From Phyllobacteriaceae bacterium (GTDB taxonomy: Bacteria; Pseudomonadota; Alphaproteobacteria; Rhizobiales; Rhizobiaceae), in the NCBI GenBank assembly GCA_002708825.1, contig PAPF01000009.1, forward strand, positions 255,723-319,722: 64,000 nucleotides of DNA, read 5' to 3'. Under the pieces are notes generated by a model, which was not told the origin of the DNA, searched no databases, and was given only the letters and a program-made list of their open reading frames with translations. This document shows, one piece after another, positions 56,577 through 64,000 of this stretch (positions within the stretch are counted from its first letter, which is position 1; each line of letters begins with the position of its first letter). The position numbers were made by a program, and so were the translations under genes.

Positions 56577-57605
56577 TCAGTTCGTGAGTTCGGAGACGAC
56601 GCGGTCAGCGTCGGCTTCCGGCATGCCGGAGTCCATCGCCCGCTGCTTCCAGCTGTTGCGCACGGCCTGCACCTTTTCCGAGCCGAGCGTCACCTTGAGG
56701 AAATCCTCGGCCGGGATCGAGCTGATGATCTCGACGGTGCCATCGGCCTGCCACTTGGCCTTGAGCTCTTCTTCCTTGGCCCGGAAGAGCCGCAGCAACT
56801 CGGTCAGGTGATCGCCCTTCAGCGAGTCGATGACCTGCTTTTCCGCATCGGAGAGCGAGGCATACTTGTCGGTATTCATGACGATGATGTGCCCCCAGGA
56901 TGCACCCATCGGCACGTCGACGAAGTACTTGGCCACTTCCTGCAGCTTGAAGGCATCGACCAGCGCGATATCGGCGGCAGAACAATCGAGGATGTTGTTG
57001 CTGAGCGCTTCATAGGCTTCCACGTCGGGCATGCCCACGGAGACGGCGCCGAGCGCCTCGAGCGTTGCCGGCAGGGCCACGCCATAGGAGCGGATGCGCT
57101 TGCCCTTGAAGTCCTCCAGGGTCCGGATCGGCTTGTTGCAGATGAAGCCGTATGGCGGCAGCGGACGGACGGCCACAAGCTTGAGCTTGAACCTTGCCAG
57201 TTCCTCACCGAAAGCCGGGATTTCCTCGTGCCACTTCAGCATCAGTTCGCCGAGTTCCTGCTGGCTTTTCGGCTGCGGCCAGAAGAAGGGAATGGCGTTG
57301 TTGATCTTGAACTGGTCCGGGAAATAGGGCGTCACAAGGTTGCCCATGTCGATGACGCCATTCTCGATCGCGCTCGGGATCTCGCCGACCGTGGCAAGCA
57401 CGCCGCCATAGTTGATGTCGATCTTCAGTTCGCCGTTGGACCGCTTGGCCGTCTCGTCGACCGCCCACTGCGCCGCCGCTGCATACATCGAGCAGCACTG
57501 CGGCAGATGCTCGCCCCATTTCAGGACTGTCTCGGCGCTTGCCGCAGCGGTCAGTGCACTGGATGCGCCAAGCGCAAGAATCACGTTTCTGATCTGCTTG
57601 AACAT
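56577..57605 (-). CDS. dctP: TRAP transporter substrate-binding protein (DctP)
   Basis: A 342-residue periplasmic binding protein with a Sec signal peptide (residues 1-25, cleavage near AASAETV). The segment ETVLKWGEHLPQCC opens the mature protein, and RTLEDFKGKRIRSYG (~150) is the usual DctP motif before the carboxylate-binding Arg. An unusual Cys pair (QCCSMY) lies near residue 37. The ATG at 57605 has GAGGAAA upstream. It follows the NicX/M29-type gene by about 80 bp. Confidence 0.93.
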   Translation of the reverse strand: MFKQIRNVILALGASSALTAAASAETVLKWGEHLPQCCSMYAAAAQWAVDETAKRSNGELKIDINYGGVLATVGEIPSAIENGVIDMGNLVTPYFPDQFKINNAIPFFWPQPKSQQELGELMLKWHEEIPAFGEELARFKLKLVAVRPLPPYGFICNKPIRTLEDFKGKRIRSYGVALPATLEALGAVSVGMPDVEAYEALSNNILDCSAADIALVDAFKLQEVAKYFVDVPMGASWGHIIVMNTDKYASLSDAEKQVIDSLKGDHLTELLRLFRAKEEELKAKWQADGTVEIISSIPAEDFLKVTLGSEKVQAVRNSWKQRAMDSGMPEADADRVVSELTN

Positions 57606-57684
57606 AGGTATTTCCTCCCGTTGGTCTTTCCCGCGTCCTGTCGTTGCGATGGAGCGGGACCGCGCCATCGCCATGTCCTCCCGG

Positions 57685-58749
57685 TCAGGCCGGCTGGTCG
57701 TTTCCCTCGATCGGACGCAGGAACCGTCCGTGTTCCAGCCGCATGTCGCCGTCCACATAAAGGGTGGGCTCCAGGATCACGCCATCCATGTGGATCTTGG
57801 AGCGGACCGAGCCGCCGACATCGATGTTGGTGCCCAGGCCGAAATGCATCGTGCCCATGACATTCTTGTCCTCGCGCTGGATGCCGCGAATGAGTGCCTT
57901 TGCATTCACGCCAATCGAGGCCTCGGCAGGACACATGAAGGCGTTCTCGTCGCCATAGACGTCGAGGTAGTCGCGCAACACCCGCGCGGATGCGCCGCCT
58001 TCGATCCTCACCACCCGGCCATTCTCGACATGCAGCTCGATGGGGTCTTCCAGGCGTCCGATGTGATGCATCGTCAGGTCGATGACCAGCTTTCCGTTGG
58101 CCGAACCCTCAACCGGCGCGACGTTGAACTCGCCGGTCGGGAACAGGTAGTAGTAGAGGTTCCCGCCCTTGCGGTTCTCGTCCTTGTCGAAATCGACGAT
58201 CTTGTAGGGATCGAAATCCGGACCGGGCAATGGGGGAACGAAGATGCGGTTCTCCACGCTGTAGGTGAAATCCGTACCGTATTTGGACGTGACGCGGCAT
58301 TCCCTGGCGTTCTCGCCGAATATGTCCTTGGCAACATAGTGCTTGCGCACCATGACCTGCCGCATGTCCTCTGTCACCGCGCCGGACTGGAACCATTCCA
58401 GCGTCATTCCCCCATCCATGCAGATCGACGGGATACGTGCCTCCATGGCCCTGAAACTCGCCGGCGAATGCAGCATGCCGGTCGAGGCAAGCAGGATGTT
58501 CACGTCGGATTTCATCATGGCTTCGCAGACGGCGGCCGGCGGATCGTAATAGTCCGCCGGACGGCGCTCGAACAGCGCCACGGTCACGTCGGCGCCGATT
58601 TCCTGCAGGATGCTCATGACCACCTGCCACACCCGTGGATCATGCGCCGTGTCGGTCAGGATCAGCGCCCGGTCACCCGCCTTGATGTTCCGCACCAGCG
58701 GTCTTCTCAGATACTCCATGCTGCCGGTCACGAGGGCGTTGCCAGTCAT
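57685..58749 (-). CDS. NicX / M29-aminopeptidase-family metalloenzyme
   Basis: A 354-residue protein of the family that includes M29 aminopeptidases and the iron enzyme 2,5-dihydroxypyridine 5,6-dioxygenase (NicX). The C-terminal metal motif HMDG (SKIHMDGVIL, ~322-331) corresponds to the HxD of NicX and M29, and GTMHFGLGTN (~300) and HHIGRLEDP (~222) hold other candidate ligands. The ATG at 58749 is the family start. It is the first gene of the long operon (to the GntR gene at 47735). Dioxygenase and peptidase activities cannot be separated from sequence; context favours a catabolic step. Confidence 0.82.
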   Translation of the reverse strand: MTGNALVTGSMEYLRRPLVRNIKAGDRALILTDTAHDPRVWQVVMSILQEIGADVTVALFERRPADYYDPPAAVCEAMMKSDVNILLASTGMLHSPASFRAMEARIPSICMDGGMTLEWFQSGAVTEDMRQVMVRKHYVAKDIFGENARECRVTSKYGTDFTYSVENRIFVPPLPGPDFDPYKIVDFDKDENRKGGNLYYYLFPTGEFNVAPVEGSANGKLVIDLTMHHIGRLEDPIELHVENGRVVRIEGGASARVLRDYLDVYGDENAFMCPAEASIGVNAKALIRGIQREDKNVMGTMHFGLGTNIDVGGSVRSKIHMDGVILEPTLYVDGDMRLEHGRFLRPIEGNDQPA

Positions 58750-58844
58750 TCGATCCTCCCAGATCCGGCACCGGCCATTGGGCGCCGTCACATCCGCTGT
58801 TACCGGAAAAAGACTCTCACGACATCTGCCCAACGTCAACTTGT

Positions 58845-58852
58845 GTCGACAC
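58845..58852. promoter_or_regulatory. TGTCGACA palindrome (candidate GntR operator), promoter-proximal
   Basis: Lies in GTGTCGACAC, a 10-bp perfect palindrome 95 bp upstream of the NicX/M29-type start. FCD-type GntR regulators commonly bind short palindromes with TNGT/ACNA halves, which this fits. Confidence 0.5.
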
Positions 58853-59005
58853 TACGAAAAATGAAAAGCAGAAATGCGTTTTCCGGAAATCCCCTTTCCC
58901 GACCCTGAAACGCGCATCAACGCGGTATTTCCGATGTTCCGAACGGATGAACCGCTCCATGTCGAGATCCGGCGAACGGAGCGCGAATGCGGCCGCGCTC
59001 CGGCA

Positions 59006-59013
59006 TGTCGACA
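59006..59013. promoter_or_regulatory. TGTCGACA palindrome (candidate GntR operator), distal
   Basis: Second identical core in the same intergenic region, 161 bp from the first. Confidence 0.42.
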
Positions 59014-59171
59014 CAATGGGCCCTTATACGAACTTCGGGCACCCGTGCAGGAAACCCGGCACCCGTCCCTTGAATGTCTGGACAAATGCGTGACCGCAAG
59101 GCGGCGCCGCGAACCCGCCATACGCCGTCAGGCACTGGAAACAGGGGCCGCCTGTGAAGGGCCCCGGCATC

Positions 59172-59207
59172 GGAAAAACCGAAACCGCCGGTCGTTCAAA
59201 CCGGCGG
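59172..59207 (-). terminator. Rho-independent terminator for the alpha/beta hydrolase gene (minus strand)
   Basis: Read on the minus strand, CCGCCGGT, a 7-nt loop and ACCGGCGG form an 8-bp stem followed by TTTCGGTTTTT. It lies 40 bp after the hydrolase stop and separates that gene from the long operon. Confidence 0.75.
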
Positions 59208-59247
59208 GCGTGACCGGCCCAACGGACTTCGGGAAGATCCTAAGCCT

Positions 59248-60036
59248 TCAATCCGGGCGCCCTGGCAGTTGCTCGAGGAAACCTGCGACGCCTGCGGTGA
59301 AATCCACGGCGGACTCGATCTGCATCATGTGTGGCGCGCCGGACAGGATCAGCAATTGGCTGCCCGGAATCGCTGCGGCCAGCGCACGCATGGCATCCAG
59401 CGGAATCGCGAGGTCGTTCTCGCCTGCCACCACCAGCGCCGGCATGTCCAGTTCGCCAAGCCGGTCGAGGGCGTCATGCTCCGCGATGGCCTCCCAGGCG
59501 GCAGCCCATCCGGAGGGAGAATCCGACAGCAGGCGCTCGCGGACACGGGCGACCTCGGGTGTCGACAGATAGGACTGGTTGAACCAACGCTCCAGGGTGG
59601 TGTCGACAACGGCTTCCATGCCGCCGGCCTCCGCGTCTTCGCCGCGCTTGAGAATGGCGCCACGTGCGTCCGCGCCAATACGCCCGCCACATCCGGCCAC
59701 CACCAGGGCCGAGACAAGATCCGGCCGTGCAAGCGCCACCTGCTGCGCGATCATGCCGCCAAAGGAAAGCCCGACCAGGATGGCTGGCCCGTCACCCAGA
59801 TGTTCGATCAATGCGACAACATCGGCGACGCGATCCGCCATGCGGCCGGGCCGTGCGGCGGGTGGCGAATCCCCATGGCCGGCCAGATCGACGGCGACGA
59901 CGCGGAACGAATCGCTCAAGCGCGCCGATAGCGGGTCCCAGAAACGCCCGTCCAGACCGACCGGATGGAGCAATAGCACGGGTTTCCCGGTTCCCGATGA
60001 CCGAAACGACAACAATGCCATTGATGGCTCCATCAT
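59248..60036 (-). CDS. Alpha/beta hydrolase (3-oxoadipate enol-lactonase-like)
   Basis: A 262-residue alpha/beta hydrolase with an intact triad: nucleophile elbow VGLSFGGM (~93), Asp in GENDLAIPLD (~208) and His in GAPHMMQIE (~236). The cap region fits enol-lactonase or deformylase-type members. Starts at 60036, 60033 or 60021 are possible. A TGTCGACA palindrome lies 6 bp upstream of the first start, suggesting that the gene shares control with the long operon. It may act on a ring-cleavage or lactone product; this is inference. Confidence 0.9.
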   Translation of the reverse strand: MMEPSMALLSFRSSGTGKPVLLLHPVGLDGRFWDPLSARLSDSFRVVAVDLAGHGDSPPAARPGRMADRVADVVALIEHLGDGPAILVGLSFGGMIAQQVALARPDLVSALVVAGCGGRIGADARGAILKRGEDAEAGGMEAVVDTTLERWFNQSYLSTPEVARVRERLLSDSPSGWAAAWEAIAEHDALDRLGELDMPALVVAGENDLAIPLDAMRALAAAIPGSQLLILSGAPHMMQIESAVDFTAGVAGFLEQLPGRPD

Positions 60037-60041
60037 GAAAA

Positions 60042-60049
60042 TGTCGACA
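60042..60049. promoter_or_regulatory. TGTCGACA palindrome at the start of the alpha/beta hydrolase gene
   Basis: Overlaps the ribosome-binding region, so binding there could block expression. It is the third intergenic copy of the motif. Confidence 0.4.
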
Positions 60050-60198
60050 AGCTGGCAATTGAATAGGCCGTAAAGCGGGACGGATCAAGGCTCCGCCGCG
60101 CGTGCCGCCTTCAATCGCGGCCACGCCGATGCCCGGCCGCCACGGGCTGCTGGCTGGCTCAGTGCACTATCTCACCTTCGACCTGTTCGTCGGTTGTG

Positions 60199-61062
60199 TC
60201 ATGGCAGCGCGGTTGGATCGCGCCGGTGTCGGTCGTCTTGTGCAGACCCGGGCGGAACGACAAGCATGTCGGCATCGAGCATCTCGAGGACGCTGCGCGC
60301 GCCGCTGCCGATATAGGGCCGGTGTGACGACGCCCTGTTGTGCTTGCCAAAGGCGACCAGGTCAGGTGCACAATTCCGCGCACAACGGTCGAGAACCTCG
60401 GCAACGGATCCATCTTCAATCCGGACGTCGATTGCACCCTCATGCATCCCGACATCCCTTCGCACCTCTGCGACGCATTGCCTTGCGACCTGAAGGAGTT
60501 CCTTTCGCAAGACCGCGAGGTCCGAACCGCCCTCGTTCGCATGCGCGATGGTGAAGTCGGCTGTCGGCGCGATCCTGAGTGCCATGGCATAGGCATGACG
60601 CGAGGATGGTGACAGGTCGAGGCCCACCATCACGTTCTCGTAGTGCCGGGTGGGGCGTGCCTTGACGACAATCGCCGGCCGCGCGCTGCTCATGAGTACG
60701 CCTTCCAGGATTGTCCCGTCGACGAATCCTGCACCCGGGGCTCTTTCACTGAGGCCGGTGACGATCAGGTCCGCGTTGCAGGCAGCGGCTTCTTCCACGA
60801 TGGACTGCACGGGATCCCCCGTGACGCTCTTGAAAGAGGCCGGAGAAAACCCTGCACCGAAGTCGTCCGAAAGCGCCGACTCAAGGTAATCGACGGCTGC
60901 CGCCACCTGGCGTCCCAGCTCTTCTTCCGCGCCCTGCCCTCCACCGGGCGCGACATGGACGACATGCAGGTCTGCCCGGTGCAATCGGGCAACCAGAAGA
61001 GCTCTTTCCAGCGCATGCTGCGAATTCGGGCTGAGGTTGGTTGCAAGCAAAAGGTTCTTCAT
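60199..61062 (-). CDS. Tandem-domain universal stress protein (UspA family)
   Basis: A 287-residue protein with two UspA domains (about residues 1-140 and 145-280), each an alpha/beta nucleotide-binding fold. The first ends with SSARPAIVVKA, and the second with a GSGARSVLEML-type phosphate-binding stretch. The ATG at 61062 begins MKNLLLATNLSP as usual. It is cytosolic, and such genes are often induced at low oxygen, which fits the FNR box nearby, though that box is 1.7 kb away and not in its own promoter. Confidence 0.9.
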   Translation of the reverse strand: MKNLLLATNLSPNSQHALERALLVARLHRADLHVVHVAPGGGQGAEEELGRQVAAAVDYLESALSDDFGAGFSPASFKSVTGDPVQSIVEEAAACNADLIVTGLSERAPGAGFVDGTILEGVLMSSARPAIVVKARPTRHYENVMVGLDLSPSSRHAYAMALRIAPTADFTIAHANEGGSDLAVLRKELLQVARQCVAEVRRDVGMHEGAIDVRIEDGSVAEVLDRCARNCAPDLVAFGKHNRASSHRPYIGSGARSVLEMLDADMLVVPPGSAQDDRHRRDPTALP

Positions 61063-61198
61063 GAATTCCCCGCATCGACGGCTGAGATGGAAATCCTTCC
61101 GGTTACACTTGAATAGGGAGATGGGTATCGGCCGAAACAATCGCAATTGTTCTGACTGCCGATCGAATGGCTGGCGGCCGGGCTCATCAGGACGGACC

Positions 61199-62683
61199 TC
61201 AAAGATAGCGCGCGAAAACGGCGACCCCGGCGGCAATGGCCGCGCCAACGCTCAGGTATCGAAGCAGATCACGGCGATCCTGGCGGGACGATGCGGCGCC
61301 GCCATAGTCGAAGCGCTCGTATCGTATGCTGTCCATCTTGAGACCGAGGTCGAGCAGCGCATCGGATGTGGCGGTGACCATGGGTCCCGGACCGCAGATA
61401 TACGCACAGGCCTGCGTCCGATCCAGTGAACCGAGCAGTTGCGCCAGACATGCCGAGTCGATCCGGCCAATATCGCCACGCCAGTCGGGAGCGCTTTCCT
61501 CACTGACCAGCGTAACCTTGAAATCGAGCGCTCCCTTTGCTGCTTCGATTTCCTCCAGGCACGCAAGATTGCTCGGCCGGCCAACGGCATAGGCCATGCG
61601 CACGGGTCTTTTCTCGTGCCTGGCAACCATGTCCCTCAACAGGCCCATGATCGGAGCGATACCGACGCCGCCGGCCAGGAGAAGGACGCATCCGCATTCC
61701 TTGTCATCAAGGGTAAAGTCCCCGTAAGGCCCGTCGATTCCAACGGGCGTGCCCGGCTCCAGTGATCCGATCCTTCTGGTGAAATCGCCAACCTCCTTGA
61801 TGATGAGGCTCAATCCGGGCCGGCCGGGACTGTCGGCTATCGAAAACGGATGGTCGAAAAGAGGCATTCTGCGGCGGCCGACCGTTATCCAGACGAACTG
61901 TCCGGCGCGATAACGCAAGCCGGGATTTCCCGGTCGCGGCTGGATGTCGACCTCCCACAGGCGGTCAGCGCGTTGAACGACCGACGAAACGGTCCATGGC
62001 CTTTGATGAAGCCTGAACCAGCGCCATCCGTAGAGGACAAGCAGAATCGTCAGCACGGCCAGGCCCGTCAGCCACCACACAATGTGGACTGGCCAGGCAG
62101 AACTGAACCGGCCAGCCTCCAACGCATGATGGATCCCCGCAACGACAGCCGTCAGACCCAGGATCACATGGCTTGCCCGCCAAGTTTCGTAGCGCCACGG
62201 AAGACGGTCGCGCAAAAACGACGTCGAAACGAGGAGGGCCAGCGCGGCAAGAGAAACCAGTCCGCTCCGGTAATGAGGAAGGGTCAGATAAGCCTGCAGC
62301 CTTTCCAGCCCCAACACCGGATCATGCAAGGCGGTCGGCAGCACGTAGAACAGCGGATGCAGGACGATGGCGGTGAGGACCCACAGTGCCGAGACCTTGT
62401 GAAAGGTCATGATCTTGTCGATGCCCAGATGTCCCGAAACAAAGTTGAAGCGCCCCGAGGTCACGAACTGCATCGCCATGGCGGCGAGACCGGCCATGCC
62501 CAGCGCGGCGCCCGCAAGCTCCAGGCGCGGCAAAGGTGCGGTTTGCTGGCTGCTGGCCAGCAGCAGGACCATGAAGCACGCCCCTGCATAAAGCAGCGCC
62601 AAGATCCCGCCATGCAGGCGAAATTGCCGTGCCGGTTGCGGCCTTCCACCCGCCTGAACCCTGCCCAAATCGTTCTCCGCCAT
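61199..62683 (-). CDS. Membrane flavocytochrome: ferric-reductase-like / ferredoxin-NAD(P) reductase domain protein
   Basis: A 494-residue protein. The N-terminal half has about six membrane helices with pairs of His in two of them (FHKVSALWVLTAIVLHPLF at ~95 and SHVILGLTAVVAGIHHAL at ~170), the layout of two-heme ferric-reductase/NOX cytochromes. The C-terminal half is a ferredoxin-reductase module: FAD site HPFSIADSP (~285), NAD(P) site LAGGVGIAPIMG (~345) and CGPGPM (~438). A final hydrophobic stretch (GAAIAAGVAVFARYL) is unusual for the family. It is divergent from the pentaheme cytochrome, a possible electron partner. Confidence 0.88.
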   Translation of the reverse strand: MAENDLGRVQAGGRPQPARQFRLHGGILALLYAGACFMVLLLASSQQTAPLPRLELAGAALGMAGLAAMAMQFVTSGRFNFVSGHLGIDKIMTFHKVSALWVLTAIVLHPLFYVLPTALHDPVLGLERLQAYLTLPHYRSGLVSLAALALLVSTSFLRDRLPWRYETWRASHVILGLTAVVAGIHHALEAGRFSSAWPVHIVWWLTGLAVLTILLVLYGWRWFRLHQRPWTVSSVVQRADRLWEVDIQPRPGNPGLRYRAGQFVWITVGRRRMPLFDHPFSIADSPGRPGLSLIIKEVGDFTRRIGSLEPGTPVGIDGPYGDFTLDDKECGCVLLLAGGVGIAPIMGLLRDMVARHEKRPVRMAYAVGRPSNLACLEEIEAAKGALDFKVTLVSEESAPDWRGDIGRIDSACLAQLLGSLDRTQACAYICGPGPMVTATSDALLDLGLKMDSIRYERFDYGGAASSRQDRRDLLRYLSVGAAIAAGVAVFARYL

Positions 62684-62737
62684 CCGGTTCCTTCCAGGTT
62701 GATGTTTAACTTATCTGCAAACATGGGCATCCTGTCT

Positions 62738-62751
62738 TGATCGCGATCAAC
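62738..62751. promoter_or_regulatory. FNR/FixK-type box TTGATCGCGATCAA
   Basis: A perfect match to TTGAT-N4-ATCAA, the site of oxygen-responsive CRP/FNR regulators (FnrL, FixK, Anr), between the divergent reductase and cytochrome genes: 55 bp from one start and 62 bp from the other. It could serve both promoters. Confidence 0.85.
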
Positions 62752-62812
62752 GTATTCATCGCGCACCGTGACAGAGTTCAAAAAGACTGGCTTGGGCAAT
62801 GGGAGGAAGGCA

Positions 62813-63904
62813 ATGCTTTTCGGCAAACTGAACCGTTTCACCCTCGCATTCCTTGCAGGGATTGCGGGAGCAACCGTTCCGGCTGCCGCGGATTACAACC
62901 AGGCGCTTTCCGCAATTGTCGAGGCGTGGCTGGCCGCGCCCCATGGCGATTACCATTCCCGCTCGTTCACCTACTGGAACAAGGATGGCGAGGTGCCCGT
63001 GGCGTGCGCCGCATGTCACTCCGAACAGGGGTTCTTGGACTACCTCGGCGTGGATGGAAGTCCTGCCGGTGTCGTGGACAAACCTTCCGCCATCAACTCC
63101 CCGATCGGTTGCGCCTCGTGCCATACCGGCGCTGCGCATGATCTCGACAGCGTTTCCTTCCCGTCCGGCACGGTGGTCGACGGGCTTGGCAGTTCCGCTC
63201 TCTGCTCGGTTTGTCACCAGGGGCGCCAATCCGCCGGGGCGGTGGACAAGGCCGTCGCAGGCCTGGACGACGATACGGTCCAGCCGGCACTTTCCTTCCT
63301 CAACGTCCATTACGGAATTGCCGCAGCAGTCATGCATGGGTCCGATGTGCAAGGCGGCTATCAATACCCGGACAAGGCCTATGCCGGGCGCTTCATGCAT
63401 GTTCCCAGTGCAGGCACATGCACATCCTGCCACGACGCCCACTCAACCAGCGTTGCCACCGAAAGCTGCTTCGCATGCCATGGAGGCGTCACCGACACCC
63501 GCTCGATCCGGACCCGCCACACGGACTTCGACGGCGACGGGGATGCATCGGGCGGTATTCATCAGGAGATATCCGGCCTCCATGCACGACTGATCGAGGC
63601 GATAAGGAAATACGCCGCCGAGGTCGCGGGAACCCCGATCGTCTATGCGGACGGCAGCTTTCCCTACTTCTTCAACGACACCGACGGGGATGGGCAGATC
63701 GATCCGGAAGACGCGGTGATGGCAAACAGGTATGCAAGCTGGACCCCGCGGCTGCTGAAGGCAGCTTACAACTACCAGTTCGTCGCCAAGGATGCCGGCG
63801 GCTACGTTCACAATCCGGCCTATCTGCTGCAACTCCTCCACGACAGCCTTGAAAACCTCTCCCGGACCGTGGAAATCGACATGGCTGAAATCCGCCGGCC
63901 TTGA
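62813..63904 (+). CDS. Pentaheme c-type cytochrome with calcium-binding loop
   Basis: A 363-residue exported protein. A Sec signal peptide (1-26, cleavage near AAADYN) is followed by five CxxCH heme sites: CAACH (65), CASCH (100), CSVCH (131), CTSCH (203) and CFACH (219). The last third has no heme but contains two EF-hand-like loops, DFDGDGDASGGI (238-249) and the canonical DTDGDGQIDPED (289-300). A GGGAGGAAGG ribosome site precedes the ATG at 62813. It should carry periplasmic electrons or reduce a substrate; it is not recognised as a named multiheme reductase. An insertion sequence seems to begin just after its stop. Confidence 0.86.
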   Translation: MLFGKLNRFTLAFLAGIAGATVPAAADYNQALSAIVEAWLAAPHGDYHSRSFTYWNKDGEVPVACAACHSEQGFLDYLGVDGSPAGVVDKPSAINSPIGCASCHTGAAHDLDSVSFPSGTVVDGLGSSALCSVCHQGRQSAGAVDKAVAGLDDDTVQPALSFLNVHYGIAAAVMHGSDVQGGYQYPDKAYAGRFMHVPSAGTCTSCHDAHSTSVATESCFACHGGVTDTRSIRTRHTDFDGDGDASGGIHQEISGLHARLIEAIRKYAAEVAGTPIVYADGSFPYFFNDTDGDGQIDPEDAVMANRYASWTPRLLKAAYNYQFVAKDAGGYVHNPAYLLQLLHDSLENLSRTVEIDMAEIRRP

Positions 63905-63910
63905 CCTAGG

Positions 63911-64000
63911 CCCCGTTGACAAAAGGGATTCCCAATTCAGCGTGGTTCTGATTCAAGAATGCTTTTCGGGAGGCATTCTTGGCGCGCGGCGATCTGACAA
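63911..64000 (+). mobile_element. Left end of a probable IS5-family insertion sequence, cut by the window
   Basis: Immediately after the cytochrome stop the sequence changes to a stretch starting near GTTGACAAAAGGGATTCCC. It is followed by a GGGAGG ribosome site and a TTG-initiated frame (63979) reading (M)ARGDLT, the usual N-terminus of IS5-type transposases. The left boundary is approximate. Only 90 bases are visible, so the assignment rests on these features. Confidence 0.55.
63979..64000 (+). CDS. 5' end of a probable IS5-family transposase gene
   Basis: A TTG start after GGGAGG opens a frame encoding (M)ARGDLT before the window ends. Alphaproteobacterial IS5 transposases typically begin in this way. 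Only seven residues are available. Confidence 0.45.

Larger units (their letters stand above)
58750..59247. other. 498-bp intergenic region upstream of the long catabolic operon
   Basis: No convincing gene is present; frames on both strands lack family features and ribosome sites. It contains the operon promoter, two TGTCGACA palindromes (58845, 59006) and, next to the hydrolase stop, a terminator hairpin for that gene. Confidence 0.65.

Noticed and set aside
57685..58749. Naming the metalloenzyme nicX and the cluster a nicotinate pathway
   Set aside because: The enzyme family also contains M29 peptidases, and no nicotinate hydroxylase, 6-hydroxynicotinate monooxygenase, maleamate amidase or maleate isomerase was seen.
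58874..59572. 232-codon plus-strand frame in the intergenic region upstream of the long operon
   Set aside because: It is low complexity, overlaps the alpha/beta hydrolase antisense, has no ribosome site and contains the operator-like palindromes.
1..64000. CRISPR arrays, tRNA or rRNA genes, prophage genes
   Set aside because: I read the intergenic stretches and found no direct-repeat arrays, no cloverleaf with a TTC-type T loop, and no phage structural or integrase genes.

Overview
The window is GC-rich bacterial chromosome, most likely from an alphaproteobacterium of the Hyphomicrobiales (Rhizobiales) type. The evidence is the neighbourhood mfd-sdhE-recG, glmU-glmS, secG-tpiA and ppiD-trpD-trpC-moaC-moeA-lexA, the family-level look of the proteins, and an alphaproteobacterial SOS box (GAAC-N7-GAAC, i.e. 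GTTC-N7-GTTC on the other strand) in front of lexA. No rRNA, tRNA or CRISPR was seen.

Region 1 (1-20.8 kb) is housekeeping: an M20 amidohydrolase cut by the left edge, mfd, sdhE, recG, a DUF502 membrane protein, glmS, glmU, a DMT permease, ccdA, secG, tpiA, a PpiD-like chaperone, trpD, trpC, moaC, moeA and lexA.

Region 2 (20.9-60.0 kb) is a large accessory catabolic block that begins directly after lexA. It holds CoA-dependent catabolic genes: an acyl-CoA ligase, a probable 2-methylfumaryl-CoA isomerase (Mct) next to a probable (2S)-methylsuccinyl-CoA dehydrogenase (Mcd), two further CaiB/BaiF CoA-transferases in tandem, an MmgE/PrpD protein and three separate pairs of a thiolase-fold protein with a DUF35 zinc-ribbon partner. 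It also holds dehydrogenases, amidohydrolases, a NicX/M29-type metalloenzyme, two uptake systems (a Liv-type ABC transporter with a permease-ATPase fusion, and a TRAP transporter) and two regulators (LysR, and GntR with an FCD domain). Many genes overlap by ATGA, so the units are tightly coupled. The thiolase-fold proteins lack the thiolase nucleophilic Cys, as in thiolase-fold/DUF35 retro-aldolases. Both SDRs have altered active sites, and one alpha/beta hydrolase lacks its nucleophilic Ser. I infer a pathway that activates a branched or substituted dicarboxylic acid (or a compound degraded to one) as a CoA thioester, dehydrogenates it and cleaves it by retro-aldol and thiolytic steps. The substrate cannot be named from sequence.

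Regulatory signals partition the island. A palindrome related to ATAGC-W-GCTAT lies in the five promoter regions between 24 and 46 kb (candidate LysR or other shared operator). TGTCGACA palindromes cluster around 58.8-60.0 kb, in front of the operon that ends with the GntR gene.

Region 3 (60.2-64.0 kb) has a tandem universal stress protein, then a membrane flavocytochrome reductase divergent from a pentaheme c-type cytochrome, with a perfect FNR/FixK-type box (TTGATCGCGATCAA) between them. The right edge enters what looks like the left end of an IS5-family insertion sequence.
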